Assembly: GCA_902798285.1 (NCBI GenBank)
Contig: CADBVZ010000002.1
Coordinates: 1 to 64,000 of the forward strand
Direction: 5' to 3'
From: an uncultured Prevotella sp.
GTDB taxonomy: Bacteria > Bacteroidota > Bacteroidia > Bacteroidales > Bacteroidaceae
Length of the DNA stretch: 64,000 nucleotides
This document shows positions 54,062 to 63,083 of this stretch, piece by piece. The notes under the pieces were generated by a model. It was not told the DNA's origin. It did not search any database and worked only from the letters and a program-made list of their open reading frames with translations. The number at the start of each line of letters is the position of its first letter. Positions within the stretch are counted from its first letter, which is position 1. A program made the position numbers and the translations under genes.

Positions 54062-56881
54062 TTATTGACGTTCCATTTCCAAGACCTTGCAAGGCAGGGT
54101 GAACCATACCACGGTGCCCTTGCCCACGGTGGACTTGAGCTGAATGCGGCCACCCATATACTCGATGAGCTCGTGGCAGATGCTGAGGCCCAGACCGACA
54201 CCGGTATTGGCGCCCGTAACGAAGCGCTCGAAGATGTGGTCGATATTATCGGCGGGAATACCATCGCCGGTATCCTCGATGGACACCATGAGCGACTCGC
54301 CGATATAGTCGTAGCGGGCCAGCACAGAGCCCTTGGTGGTGTGCTGGGCGGCATTGGTGATGATCTTCTCGATGATCATGGATACGTAAGGCTCGTCGAT
54401 CTCGAGTACCAGCTTGCGATAAGGATTGTTCACGCGATAGTCGACACCCGGCTTCTGGAGCAGCGTCCATGACGACACACAACGGGCCTCGAAGATGGAG
54501 GCGAAGTCGATGGGGTGCGGCTTGATGGTGATCATGCCGGCATCGAGGCGCGAGAGGAAGAGGATGTCGTTGATGAGCTTGAGCAGGGCGGCGGAGCTCT
54601 CCTTGATCTCCTTGATGAAGATGGCCTCGTCCTCCAGGTTGTGGTCCATCTCGAAGAGTTCGGAGAAACCCACCACGGAGTTGAGCGGGGTACGTATCTC
54701 GTGGCTCATGTTGTGGAGGAAGGCGTTCTTCACCACTTCCACCTCCTGGGCGCGGACGGTCTCCTGGGCCAGCTGGGCCTCGACGGCCTTAAGGTCGCTG
54801 ATGTCACGGCACATGCCGAAATACTCCACCACCTCGCCATTCTTGAGGGTGGGGATGAAGTGGATCATGAGGTGGAGCGGTATGTTGCTCTTCTTGCGCA
54901 CGGTGGTGCGGATGTCCTCGTGGTAGTTGCCCTTCAGCTTATTGTCCATCTTATTGAAGATGCGGCGGGCACGGTGCTTGTGCTCCTCGCTCACCAGCGC
55001 GAGGGCGCGGGTCTGGGTGAGGGTGTACTGGGCCTTGTTGATCTCGCTGTAGATGGTGAGGATGTGGGTCTCGATGTTATACTTCATGAGGCTGATGCCA
55101 CCCACGGAGAGCACGTAGTCGATGTTGCGTACGTAGTTGGTCACCTCGTCGTGCTTATCCTTCAGCTGCTCCACGTTCTGGCGGAGCTGATGGTAAGAGC
55201 GGGCCACCTCGCTCACATCGCGACCTGAACCGTAGATACCGAGCAACTCGCCCTGCTTGCCGCGGATGGCCATGAGCTGGAGTTCGTAGGCCATGCGCTC
55301 ACGGTGGAGGAACTTATTGAGCGGACGGTCATCGCCCGGGTCGTCATCCCTATAGAGCTGGGTGACGTAGATATAGTCGAAGTCGTTGATGTCGAGATCG
55401 TCCATGCCCATGACTTGCTGCACGGAGATCTTCTGCTTGCGGATGGTCTCGATATCGACGGGCATGGCGTTCATGGCCTTCTCGTTCATATCGACGATAT
55501 AGCCGTCCTTATCGTAGGCCACCATATCGATCATGGCGGAGTTGAAGATACTCTGATAGCGCAATCGGTTATCCTTCACCTCGGCTTGGCGCTTGCGCTC
55601 CTCGGTGATGTCCTTGCCGGAACAGAGGATCATGTTGGGGCGGTTGTGCTTGTTGCGGCGCAACACGGAGAGGGTGGCGGTGTACTCGCGCATCTCGCCG
55701 TTCTCTTCGGTGGCCATTCTCGTTAATTTGAAGCTCAGCTTGTCGGCCTTGTTCTCGATGAGCTGCTTGAGGGCCTCGATGAAGTTCTTGAAGTCGGCAG
55801 GATCGTAACGCCTTGAGAACTCGAGCGAGGAGTAGCTCTGCTCGGCTTTGCCGTTCTGGTCGATAAGGGTAAACACCTGGGCATCGACATCATAGATCCA
55901 TAGGCCCACATGACTGGTTTTCAGGATCTGACCCAGTCGCTGGTTCTTCATTCTAACCTCGCGGGTCATCTTGTTCTCGCGTACCTTATATATAATAAAA
56001 TAGATGACGATACCCATGGCAATGGCGGCGATGATGACGATGAGATCCCATATCCAGGAGGGGATACCCGTCTCGGTGCGCTCGGGGTAGAACCACTTGT
56101 TCTGGATGGGGGTGAGCTTATCGTTGGCGCGGAGCTGGGCGTAGACGCTATCCAACTGATTGAGCAAGTGATGATCGTTGGAGAAGAACTTATACTCGCC
56201 ATAGGGCAGCTCGATGGGCTCTATCTGCAGATTGGTGGTCTGATACTTCTGCATGAGCCACTTGAGCGACATGGTGTTCCAGATGATGATGCCATCGTCT
56301 TCGGCACTGACGTGCTGGATGGCCTCCTGCATATCGTCGTAGGCCACAATGTCGGCGGCCCAGCCGTGATCCTTGATGAGGTGATGGCTGAAGCTACCCT
56401 CGTGGACGATGATGGTGTGGTCCTTGAGGTCCTTGCCGCTATTGATGACAATCTTCTTGCTGCGGGGGGTCACCACGCTATGGGTGAAGAGCTGAACGAT
56501 GGATTGGCCGTAGCTGGCGTTATTGCGCGAAAAACTGGCATCCATACGGAGCATGAGGTCGGACTTGCGCTCCCTCAGGTCGGACTGGGCCTCGAGGGTG
56601 GGCTTGAGCCTCACGACGTAGGGGATGTCGAGCTCCTTGAAAATCATCTTCAGAAGGTCGACGTTATAGCCGTCGGGCTCGCCGTTCTCGTTGAGGAACA
56701 CATAAGGCCAGAGGTCCCACGCATCTTCGTAGATGAGGGGTCGGGCCTCGTTATATACCATCGTGGTGTCCTTGCCGTTAGCGGCCGAAGCCGTGGATGC
56801 TGCGCTTGTCAGCATCAGGAGTGCCATCAGCACCCGTAGAGCCCGGCTCACCTTTCTACCATCAGTTAGTTTTATCTTCAT
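54062..56881 (-). CDS. Sensor histidine kinase B with SBP-type sensor
   Basis: The 939-residue protein has a signal peptide (to about residue 33), SBP_bac_3-like domain (EARPLIYEDAWDLWPYVFLN at about 45-64, to about 265), one membrane helix (WDLIVIIAAIAMGIVIYFII near 280), three PAS-like regions, then HisKA with phospho-acceptor His727 in NMSHEIRTPLNSVVGFSEL and an HATPase domain with N-box ITNAAQHT, DTGDGIPADN and GVGLGLSICHEL. It should sense a small ligand in the periplasm and autophosphorylate. There is no receiver domain and no response regulator in the window. 21 bp from kinase C and 18 bp from kinase A. Confidence 0.9.
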   Translation of the reverse strand: MKIKLTDGRKVSRALRVLMALLMLTSAASTASAANGKDTTMVYNEARPLIYEDAWDLWPYVFLNENGEPDGYNVDLLKMIFKELDIPYVVRLKPTLEAQSDLRERKSDLMLRMDASFSRNNASYGQSIVQLFTHSVVTPRSKKIVINSGKDLKDHTIIVHEGSFSHHLIKDHGWAADIVAYDDMQEAIQHVSAEDDGIIIWNTMSLKWLMQKYQTTNLQIEPIELPYGEYKFFSNDHHLLNQLDSVYAQLRANDKLTPIQNKWFYPERTETGIPSWIWDLIVIIAAIAMGIVIYFIIYKVRENKMTREVRMKNQRLGQILKTSHVGLWIYDVDAQVFTLIDQNGKAEQSYSSLEFSRRYDPADFKNFIEALKQLIENKADKLSFKLTRMATEENGEMREYTATLSVLRRNKHNRPNMILCSGKDITEERKRQAEVKDNRLRYQSIFNSAMIDMVAYDKDGYIVDMNEKAMNAMPVDIETIRKQKISVQQVMGMDDLDINDFDYIYVTQLYRDDDPGDDRPLNKFLHRERMAYELQLMAIRGKQGELLGIYGSGRDVSEVARSYHQLRQNVEQLKDKHDEVTNYVRNIDYVLSVGGISLMKYNIETHILTIYSEINKAQYTLTQTRALALVSEEHKHRARRIFNKMDNKLKGNYHEDIRTTVRKKSNIPLHLMIHFIPTLKNGEVVEYFGMCRDISDLKAVEAQLAQETVRAQEVEVVKNAFLHNMSHEIRTPLNSVVGFSELFEMDHNLEDEAIFIKEIKESSAALLKLINDILFLSRLDAGMITIKPHPIDFASIFEARCVSSWTLLQKPGVDYRVNNPYRKLVLEIDEPYVSMIIEKIITNAAQHTTKGSVLARYDYIGESLMVSIEDTGDGIPADNIDHIFERFVTGANTGVGLGLSICHELIEYMGGRIQLKSTVGKGTVVWFTLPCKVLEMERQ

Positions 56882-56902
56882 GTTTATGCTTGATTTCTTT
56901 CA

Positions 56903-58936
56903 TTATTCACTCACCTCTGAACAAGGCATCCAGATCCAGAACGTACAGCCATGGCCGGGGCCCTCGGAGTCGAGGCCTATCTCGCCCTCGCATGCATCGG
57001 CAATGGCCTTACAGATGCTCAGACCGAGACCCGTGCCCTGTACGTAGTCGTTCAACTTGACGAAGCGCTCGAACACCTTCTGCTGGTTTTCCTTGGCAAT
57101 ACCCGCGCCGGTGTCCTCGCAATAGATGTAGAGGCCCGGACGGCCTTGGCGCTCCTCTGGACGATAACCCACGCGAATGTGGCCCTCCTGGGTGTACTTC
57201 ACGGCGTTGGTTACGAAGTTGGTCAACACCTGCTGGATGCGGCCGTAGTCCATCTCGGTAACGAAACTCTGCAGCGGGGCGTCCTTCTGGAACTCCACGG
57301 CGGGGTTCTGCACGCGCTGGGCCAGCGAGATGCAGGTGCTCTCGAACTCCTTGGCAAAGTCGACCTTGGCCGGGATGATATCGATGCCGCCGCTGCCTAA
57401 TGACGAGAGGGCGAGGATATCATTGATGAGGCGGAGCAGCATGTCGCAGTTGTTCATGATCACCTTGATGATCTCCTGCTTCTCCTCGGGGGTCGACATC
57501 ATGGGCAGCACGTCCGAGAAGCCTACGATGGCATTGAGCGGTGTGCGGATCTCGTGGGTCATGTTGGCCATGAAGGTACTCTTCTTGATGCCCGACTCCT
57601 TGGCGCGCTCGGTCTCCTCCTTGAGGCGCTCCTGCTTCTCGAGCAGCTCGGTCACGTTGCGCACGATGCCATAGCTGCCGGTCATCTGGCCCTTCTCGTC
57701 GAATGTCGGGAGACTATCAATGTAGTTCCACTGTAATCCCTCGCCCTCGTGGAAGAAGGGATGCATGCGGGTGAGGTCGGTACGCTGTACGTTGAAATAA
57801 TTCTCGTAGTTGCGCAAACCCTCCTTGAAGGGACTCTCCTCCTCGAAGGCATCGATCACCTCCTGGAAGGTCATCACGCGCTCGGGCTGACTCATGCCCT
57901 TATAAAAGGTGGCGGTTCTGTCGGCGGCCGAGCATTTGAAGAATCGCATGTTGCACGACTCCATGAGGTATTGCAGCTCGGTCTCGTAGCGCTGGATGTT
58001 TTCGTTGACGCGGCGCATCTGCTCCTCATCGCGCTTGTTCTGCAGATAGAGTTCGCGCTCCTGGGTCACATCGCGGAGGCCAAAGGTGATATATACCAGC
58101 TGATCGTTGTCGTCGTAGATGGGGTGGAGGCGCACCTCTACATAGCAGTTCACGCCGCGCTCCACAACCACACTCTTGGTGCAGAGATACAACTCCTCGG
58201 GTTGATGGTTATAGAGGATGTTGCGGAAGGTGGGCAGATCGTAGAGCGTGCCGTTGAAATAGAAGGGGTCGCGCTCGGACTGGAACTTCAGGATCTCGCG
58301 CATCTTCTTGTTGGCATAGAGCAGATGGCCGTCCTTATCGTAGAAGGCGAATCCGGCAAGGCCTTGCTCGAAGAACATACGGTAGCGCTCGGTGAGGTCT
58401 TGCTCGCGCTTCAGCTGCATCACCTCGTCGGTGATGTCGGTAAGGGTGCAGAAGAAGTTCACAGGGGTCTTTTTATTGCCGAAGTATTCGGCGATGCCCA
58501 CATCGCGTATGTAGCGCCATTCGCCCCGGTGCTTCTTCGTACTCCAGTCCCAGCGGTAGGTACACTCGGCGGTTTTCTCGCCATTGAGCATGCGCCTCAG
58601 GAAGTCTACGTAGATATCCCTATCGTCGGGGTGGATATAGTTGAAACTCTCATCATAGTCCATACCTCCGGGCGGGAGGAAGTCGCCGTGCATATTCTCA
58701 CCATGGCGGGTAAGCATGGATAGGCGCACCACATAGTTATTGGTGTTGGTGCTAAGGGTGCGCTGCATGATGGTGGAGAGATCCTTGACACGGCGGGAGT
58801 TCTTCTGGATACGCAACAAGCTGATACGATTGATGACGAAGCTGAAGAGGAACACCATGACGGTGAGGATCGTGATCAGCAAGGAGATGCTATCGACGCC
58901 GGAATGTTGCGATATGTTGGCAAGTAATATATTCAT
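56903..58936 (-). CDS. Sensor histidine kinase C, no periplasmic domain
   Basis: The 677-residue protein has one N-terminal membrane helix (ISLLITILTVMVFLFSFVIN), three PAS/PAC regions (FNYIHPDDRDIYVDFLRRML; YRMFFEQGLAGFAFYDKDGH; ESCNMRFFKCSAADRTATF), HisKA with His461 in NMTHEIRTPLNAIVGFSDVL and a complete HATPase (VTNAVKYTQEGHIRVGYR, DTGAGIAKENQ, GTGLGLSICKAI). The kinase core is very close to kinase A, so the two are paralogues. It senses presumably cytosolic or membrane signals through PAS. Operon member; 12 bp after kinase D. Confidence 0.9.
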   Translation of the reverse strand: MNILLANISQHSGVDSISLLITILTVMVFLFSFVINRISLLRIQKNSRRVKDLSTIMQRTLSTNTNNYVVRLSMLTRHGENMHGDFLPPGGMDYDESFNYIHPDDRDIYVDFLRRMLNGEKTAECTYRWDWSTKKHRGEWRYIRDVGIAEYFGNKKTPVNFFCTLTDITDEVMQLKREQDLTERYRMFFEQGLAGFAFYDKDGHLLYANKKMREILKFQSERDPFYFNGTLYDLPTFRNILYNHQPEELYLCTKSVVVERGVNCYVEVRLHPIYDDNDQLVYITFGLRDVTQERELYLQNKRDEEQMRRVNENIQRYETELQYLMESCNMRFFKCSAADRTATFYKGMSQPERVMTFQEVIDAFEEESPFKEGLRNYENYFNVQRTDLTRMHPFFHEGEGLQWNYIDSLPTFDEKGQMTGSYGIVRNVTELLEKQERLKEETERAKESGIKKSTFMANMTHEIRTPLNAIVGFSDVLPMMSTPEEKQEIIKVIMNNCDMLLRLINDILALSSLGSGGIDIIPAKVDFAKEFESTCISLAQRVQNPAVEFQKDAPLQSFVTEMDYGRIQQVLTNFVTNAVKYTQEGHIRVGYRPEERQGRPGLYIYCEDTGAGIAKENQQKVFERFVKLNDYVQGTGLGLSICKAIADACEGEIGLDSEGPGHGCTFWIWMPCSEVSE

Positions 58937-58948
58937 GGGCGCGATCCT

Positions 58949-61090
58949 TTATATGATGATTTCTGATTTCTTTTCCATACTGGTCATCTCGCAAGGGATG
59001 CTCACAAAGAAGGTGCTGCCCTTGCCGGGCTCGGACTGGAGTTCAATGGCGCCGTTCATCTGCTCCACCAGCTCCTTCACGATAGGCAGGTCGAGACCCG
59101 TGCCGGAGTTCTCGCCATTATCCTCGCGGGCAAAGCGTTCGAAGGCTTTTTGCAGGGCTTGGGCGTCCATACCGTTGCCCGAGTCCTCGATGGTGATCAT
59201 GAGTTCGCCGTGGCGGTATTCGTACTTGGCGCGCACGATGCCCTCCCTGGTGTTCAGGGCGCTATAGATACAGATCTTCTGGATCACCATGCCCAGATTC
59301 TGCTGGTCGATCTTCACGAGCATGCTGTTGTAGGGATTCTCCACCACGGTCTTTACGCCCGGGTTCATGCCGCTCCATCCCATATAGCACCAACCGTCGA
59401 AGAGCATGGCGAAGTCGGTATCCTCGTAGTTGAACTCGATCATGTGGGCGTCGAGGCGCGAGAGGAAGAGGATATCGTTGATGAGCTTTAACAGGGCGTT
59501 GGTGTTCTTCTTGATCTCCTCGGCAAAGATGGGTTCATCCTCCTCACTATGCTCGGCACCAAAGAGTTCGGCAAATCCGATGACGGCATTCAGGGGCGTA
59601 CGCAACTCGTAGCTCATGTTGAGCAAGAAGGTGTTCTTCAGCTGTTCGGCCTCCTGAGCCTTGGCGGTCTCCTCGCGGAGCCGCTTCTCGGTATAGGTCA
59701 TCTCCGTCTGGTTGCGGCACATGCCCATGTAATGGGTAATCTGTCCTTCCTTATTCTCGATGGGCATCATCTGGAAATTCAGGTATACATCGCGGCCTTC
59801 CTTGTCGCGCATGATGGTGTGGAAGGTCTCCGAGAAGCTTCCCTGATGCCTACGGTCCATGCGGCAGAAGATTCTTTCGGCCTTGTTGCGCTCCTCGGAA
59901 TGCAGCATGATGAAGGCCCGGAGCTGAGGCAGCTTGTACTCCACGTGGTTCAGGTCGCTCGATACTTCGAGCACGTGGGTGTCGGGGTAGTAGTTGATGA
60001 GTCTTACATCGCTCACCTTCAGCAAGTAGTTGATGTTCTGGATATATTCCTGAATCTCCTTGGTGCGCTTCTCGAGCAAGAGGGCGCCTCGCTTCTGGTG
60101 GTGGTTCGACTCTACCATGTCGGTGATGTTTCGGCCGGCCACAATCACACCCTGGATGTTGTGGTCGTTGTCGAAGATAGGACTCAGGTCGGCCTCGTAA
60201 TACATCTTTCCATGTACGTGTGCTTGCGGCACGCGCTCATCGGTCTTCTTCACGTGGTCGATATCGGTGATCGACGAGAGCTGCGTGGGCTCCATCGCGT
60301 GGATGTCGATATCGCGGTAAGAGGGGATGTCGGTAATCTTCACCCGCTGCTTTAGTAGCGCCTTGCGGTCGGTGATGCCGAAGGTCTCCATGGCCTTTTC
60401 GTTGATCATTGTGAGATTGCCGTTGGCATCGTAGAAGACCATGTCAACGAGCGATGACTCGAACACCGTCTGATAACGCAGCATCAGCTTCTTGGTGTTC
60501 TCGGTCCTGGCTTGCTCCTCGGTAATGTCGCGCTGGGTGCCTACCACGATGGTAGGCCTTCCCTTGCGGTTCTTTCTCAGGATCGAGATGGTGATCTCAA
60601 AGGTGCGCTGCTCCTCGGTGGCTTCCCTGGGCATGGCACTTTTCACGCGGAGTGTCTTTGTGGTAACGAGCCCGTCGCGCATGTCGTAGATGGCTTGTAT
60701 CAGCTCCGAGAAGTCATCGCGGTCGTAGTATTGCGAGAAGTCTATCGGGGCATAGGTCTTCTCGCTGTTGCCCTTGTCGGTAAGCAGCGTGTAGTAATTC
60801 TTCTCGATATCGTAAGTCCAGGCATCGGTTTTGTTGGCATCCATGATGAGGCTCAACTGGGCAATCAACTGTTTGGAGGCCTTGGTCACATCTTTCTCGC
60901 GGTAGTAGATAATGCGGTTGTAGAATACCATGAGGAAGACGCTGATGAGGAAGGTTGCTACCAGATAAGCCAGAACATGGTGAACATCCAGGATGGTCTC
61001 CATATTCTCCTCTTGGGCATGAGCCACAAGAGTGGTCATGGCAAGGACTGCCATCACACTCGCCCGAGGAATATATTTGCTAATCTGCAT
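58949..61090 (-). CDS. Degenerate sensor histidine kinase D
   Basis: The 713-residue protein (from ATG 61090; an in-frame TTG four codons earlier is less likely) has a signal peptide ending VAHAQ, a short periplasmic part, one membrane helix (LAYLVATFLISVFLMVFY) and three PAS-like regions. Its kinase core aligns with kinase B, but the phospho-acceptor site reads NMSYELRTPLN with Tyr494 instead of His, and the N-box reads CIYSALNT with Tyr609 where Asn is expected. The glycine motifs are altered too (DSGNGM, GTGLDLPIV). It is likely inactive as a histidine kinase and may regulate its neighbours. First gene of the four-kinase operon. Confidence 0.88.
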   Translation of the reverse strand: MQISKYIPRASVMAVLAMTTLVAHAQEENMETILDVHHVLAYLVATFLISVFLMVFYNRIIYYREKDVTKASKQLIAQLSLIMDANKTDAWTYDIEKNYYTLLTDKGNSEKTYAPIDFSQYYDRDDFSELIQAIYDMRDGLVTTKTLRVKSAMPREATEEQRTFEITISILRKNRKGRPTIVVGTQRDITEEQARTENTKKLMLRYQTVFESSLVDMVFYDANGNLTMINEKAMETFGITDRKALLKQRVKITDIPSYRDIDIHAMEPTQLSSITDIDHVKKTDERVPQAHVHGKMYYEADLSPIFDNDHNIQGVIVAGRNITDMVESNHHQKRGALLLEKRTKEIQEYIQNINYLLKVSDVRLINYYPDTHVLEVSSDLNHVEYKLPQLRAFIMLHSEERNKAERIFCRMDRRHQGSFSETFHTIMRDKEGRDVYLNFQMMPIENKEGQITHYMGMCRNQTEMTYTEKRLREETAKAQEAEQLKNTFLLNMSYELRTPLNAVIGFAELFGAEHSEEDEPIFAEEIKKNTNALLKLINDILFLSRLDAHMIEFNYEDTDFAMLFDGWCYMGWSGMNPGVKTVVENPYNSMLVKIDQQNLGMVIQKICIYSALNTREGIVRAKYEYRHGELMITIEDSGNGMDAQALQKAFERFAREDNGENSGTGLDLPIVKELVEQMNGAIELQSEPGKGSTFFVSIPCEMTSMEKKSEIII

Positions 61091-61121
61091 CTTTGGCTTC
61101 AAGTAAGGTAGTAATCATCCG

Positions 61122-61153
61122 CAAAGATAATAGATTCTGCCCAATTTACAAAA
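61122..61153 (-). promoter_or_regulatory. Promoter of the kinase operon
   Basis: On the minus strand TTTTG (61149-61153), a 19-bp spacer and TATCTTTG (61122-61129); start codon 31 bp downstream. It is divergent from the frr promoter. Confidence 0.65.
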
Positions 61154-61210
61154 TATTTGAGCAAAAAAAACACAAAAACCCCTTATTTGTGGCAAAATAT
61201 GGGTGAAACA

Positions 61211-61242
61211 TTTGGCAGTTTCAGGGAAAAACCTTACTTTTG
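61211..61242 (+). promoter_or_regulatory. Promoter of frr
   Basis: TTTG at 61211-61214, a 20-bp spacer and TACTTTTG at 61235-61242; ATG 27 bp downstream. Confidence 0.75.
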
Positions 61243-61269
61243 TCAACAGAAACTATAAAAGATTGCAAG

Positions 61270-61830
61270 ATGATAGACGTAAAAGAAACTTTAAACAAGA
61301 GTGAAGAGAGAATGGAAATGGCCGCCATGTTCCTCGAAGAGGAATTGAACCGCATTCGTGCCGGTCGTGCCAACGTAGCCATCCTCGACGGTGTAAGGGT
61401 AGAGTCTTACGGTAGTAAAGTGCCCCTTAACCAGGTTGCTAACGTGAGTGTTCCCGATCCTCGTACCATTGCCATCAAGCCTTGGGATCGTAAGGAGATC
61501 AAGAACATCGAGAAAGCCATCATGGACTCGGATGTAGGTATCACCCCTGAGAACAATGGTGAGGTGATCCGTCTGAACATCCCTGTGCCCACTGAGGAGC
61601 GTCGTCGCGACTTGGTGAAGCAGTGCAACAAGATTGCCGAGAAGGCCAAGGTGGAGGTTCGTAATGTGCGTGCGGATATCAAGGATAAGCTGAAGAAAGC
61701 TATCAAGGACGGTCTCTCCGAGGATAACGAGAAGGATGCCGAGCTCGAGCTCCAGAAGCTCCACGATAAGTACATCAAGAAGCTCGATGACCTCATCGCC
61801 GCAAAGAACAAGGAAATCATGACGGTGTAA
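61270..61830 (+). CDS. frr: Ribosome recycling factor
   Basis: The 186-residue protein separates ribosomal subunits after termination together with EF-G. Family segments are LNRIRAGRANVAILDGVRVE, VPDPRTIAIKPWDRKEIKNI, and GITPENNGEVIRLNIPVPTEE, with the helical C-terminal arm. Start ATG 61270 gives the normal length; an open frame before it runs into the promoter. Confidence 0.96.
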   Translation: MIDVKETLNKSEERMEMAAMFLEEELNRIRAGRANVAILDGVRVESYGSKVPLNQVANVSVPDPRTIAIKPWDRKEIKNIEKAIMDSDVGITPENNGEVIRLNIPVPTEERRRDLVKQCNKIAEKAKVEVRNVRADIKDKLKKAIKDGLSEDNEKDAELELQKLHDKYIKKLDDLIAAKNKEIMTV

Positions 61831-61844
61831 TCACCGAGAGCGTT

Positions 61845-62029
61845 AGAAAAACTTTTCCTGGCTCCCCCTGAAGGAGCGTAGGCTTTGATGGTATAAGAAA
61901 CCCGTTTCCTGGCTTTCGGGATGTAAGAAATCCGTTTCCTGGCTCCCCTGAAGGAGCGGAGGCTTTGATGGTATAAGAAAAACTTTTCCTGGCTCCCCCT
62001 CCTTTGAAGGAGGGGGCAGGGGGTGGTAG
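61845..62029. repeat. Repeats of TTTCCTGGCTCCCCCTGAAGG
   Basis: Three to four imperfect units built on GTATAAGAAA, TTTCCTGGCTCCCC and GAAGGAGCGGAGGCTTTGAT fill the frr-rsgA gap. The last unit has CCCCCTCC/GGAGGGGG hairpin potential and reaches to four bases before the rsgA start. Confidence 0.8.
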
Positions 62030-62033
62030 AAAA

Positions 62034-62978
62034 ATGAAAGGTCTTGTCATTAAAAATACTGGAAGCTGGTATACTGTCTTAACCGACGATGGCCAGCTGA
62101 TTGAGTCGAAAATCAAAGGTAATTTTCGACTCAAGGGAATCCGCTCTACTAACCCTGTGGCTGTAGGCGATAGGGTTTCTGTCGGTGAGGGGAACTGGAT
62201 AACGGAAATTGAAGATCGCAAGAACTACATTATTCGAAAAAGTATTAATCTTTCCAAACAAAGCCATATTCTGGCTGCCAATGTCGACCAGGCCCTGTTG
62301 GTAGTCACGGTGGTGAATCCCCAAACCTCCACCACGTTTATCGACAGATTCCTGGCTTCGGCCGAGGCCTATCGTGTCCCAGTGATCCTGGTGTTTAATA
62401 AGACCGATCTCTTGGATGATGATCTGCGTCACTATCAGGATGCAATGGTCAACCTCTATCAGACCATCGGCTATGCTTGTCATCAGGTATCGGCCGAGAC
62501 GGGTGAGGGTGTCGATGCGCTTCGTCAGCTGCTCGAAGGCAAAATCACCCTGTTGAGCGGCAATAGTGGGGTGGGGAAGTCCACACTCATCAATCGCTTG
62601 ATTCCTGGAGCCTCTCAGCGTACTGCCGAGATTTCCGATGCCCATAACACCGGCCAGCATACGACAACATTCTCGGAGATGATCCCACTCACCTCTAACC
62701 CCTCACCCCTCACCTCTAATTTGGGCTGGCTCATTGATACACCGGGTATCAAGGGTTTCGGAACCTTCGATATTGAACCCGAGGAGTTGACCAGCTATTT
62801 CAAGGAGATCTTCCAGTTCTCCAAGGATTGCCGTTTCTCCAACTGTACCCATACCCACGAGCCGGGATGTGCTGTGCTGAAGGCACTCGAGGATCACTAC
62901 ATCGCCGAAAGCCGTTATCAGTCTTACCTCTCCATGCTCGAAGACAAAGACGAAGGCAAATACCGCGCCGCCTATTAG
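62034..62978 (+). CDS. rsgA: Ribosome small-subunit GTPase RsgA with repeat insertion
   Basis: The 314-residue GTPase helps 30S subunit maturation. Circularly permuted G motifs are present in the expected order: G4 [11 protein letters not shown]1 [11 protein letters not shown]3 DTPG, then the zinc part with C/C/H/C in [14 protein letters not shown]; an N-terminal OB fold precedes them. Between SEMI and GWLIDTPG there are about 13 extra residues ([13 protein letters not shown]) coded by CTCACCTC repeats at 62691-62719; relatives have a short hairpin there. The stop codon overlaps the first base of a REP-like repeat. Confidence 0.95.
   Translation: MKGLVIKNTGSWYTVLTDDGQLIESKIKGNFRLKGIRSTNPVAVGDRVSVGEGNWITEIEDRKNYIIRKSINLSKQSHILAANVDQALLVVTVVNPQTSTTFIDRFLASAEAYRVPVILVFNKTDLLDDDLRHYQDAMVNLYQTIGYACHQVSAETGEGVDALRQLLEGKITLLSGNSGVGKSTLINRLIPGASQRTAEISDAHNTGQHTTTFSEMIPLTSNPSPLTSNLGWLIDTPGIKGFGTFDIEPEELTSYFKEIFQFSKDCRFSNCTHTHEPGCAVLKALEDHYIAESRYQSYLSMLEDKDEGKYRAAY
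62691..62719. repeat. CTCACCTCTAACCCCTCACC repeat inside rsgA
   Basis: In-frame member of the GAGGTGAG family, placed just before the DTPG motif. Confidence 0.85.
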
Positions 62979-63054
62979 CCTGACAGGGGACAGGTCCCTG
63001 TCATGTCTCAATGCGATAGCGAGAAACCTGACTGGGCCCTGTCCCCTGTCAGGC
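62978..63054. repeat. REP-like inverted pair
   Basis: GCCTGACAGGGGACAGG (62978-62994) is the exact complement of 63038-63054. The first arm also folds on itself (TGACAGGG with CCCTGTCA). A third arm lies at 63567-63596 inside the next gene. Confidence 0.85.
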
Positions 63055-63083
63055 CTCCCCGCAAAAGATTAAACAAATAAGAA

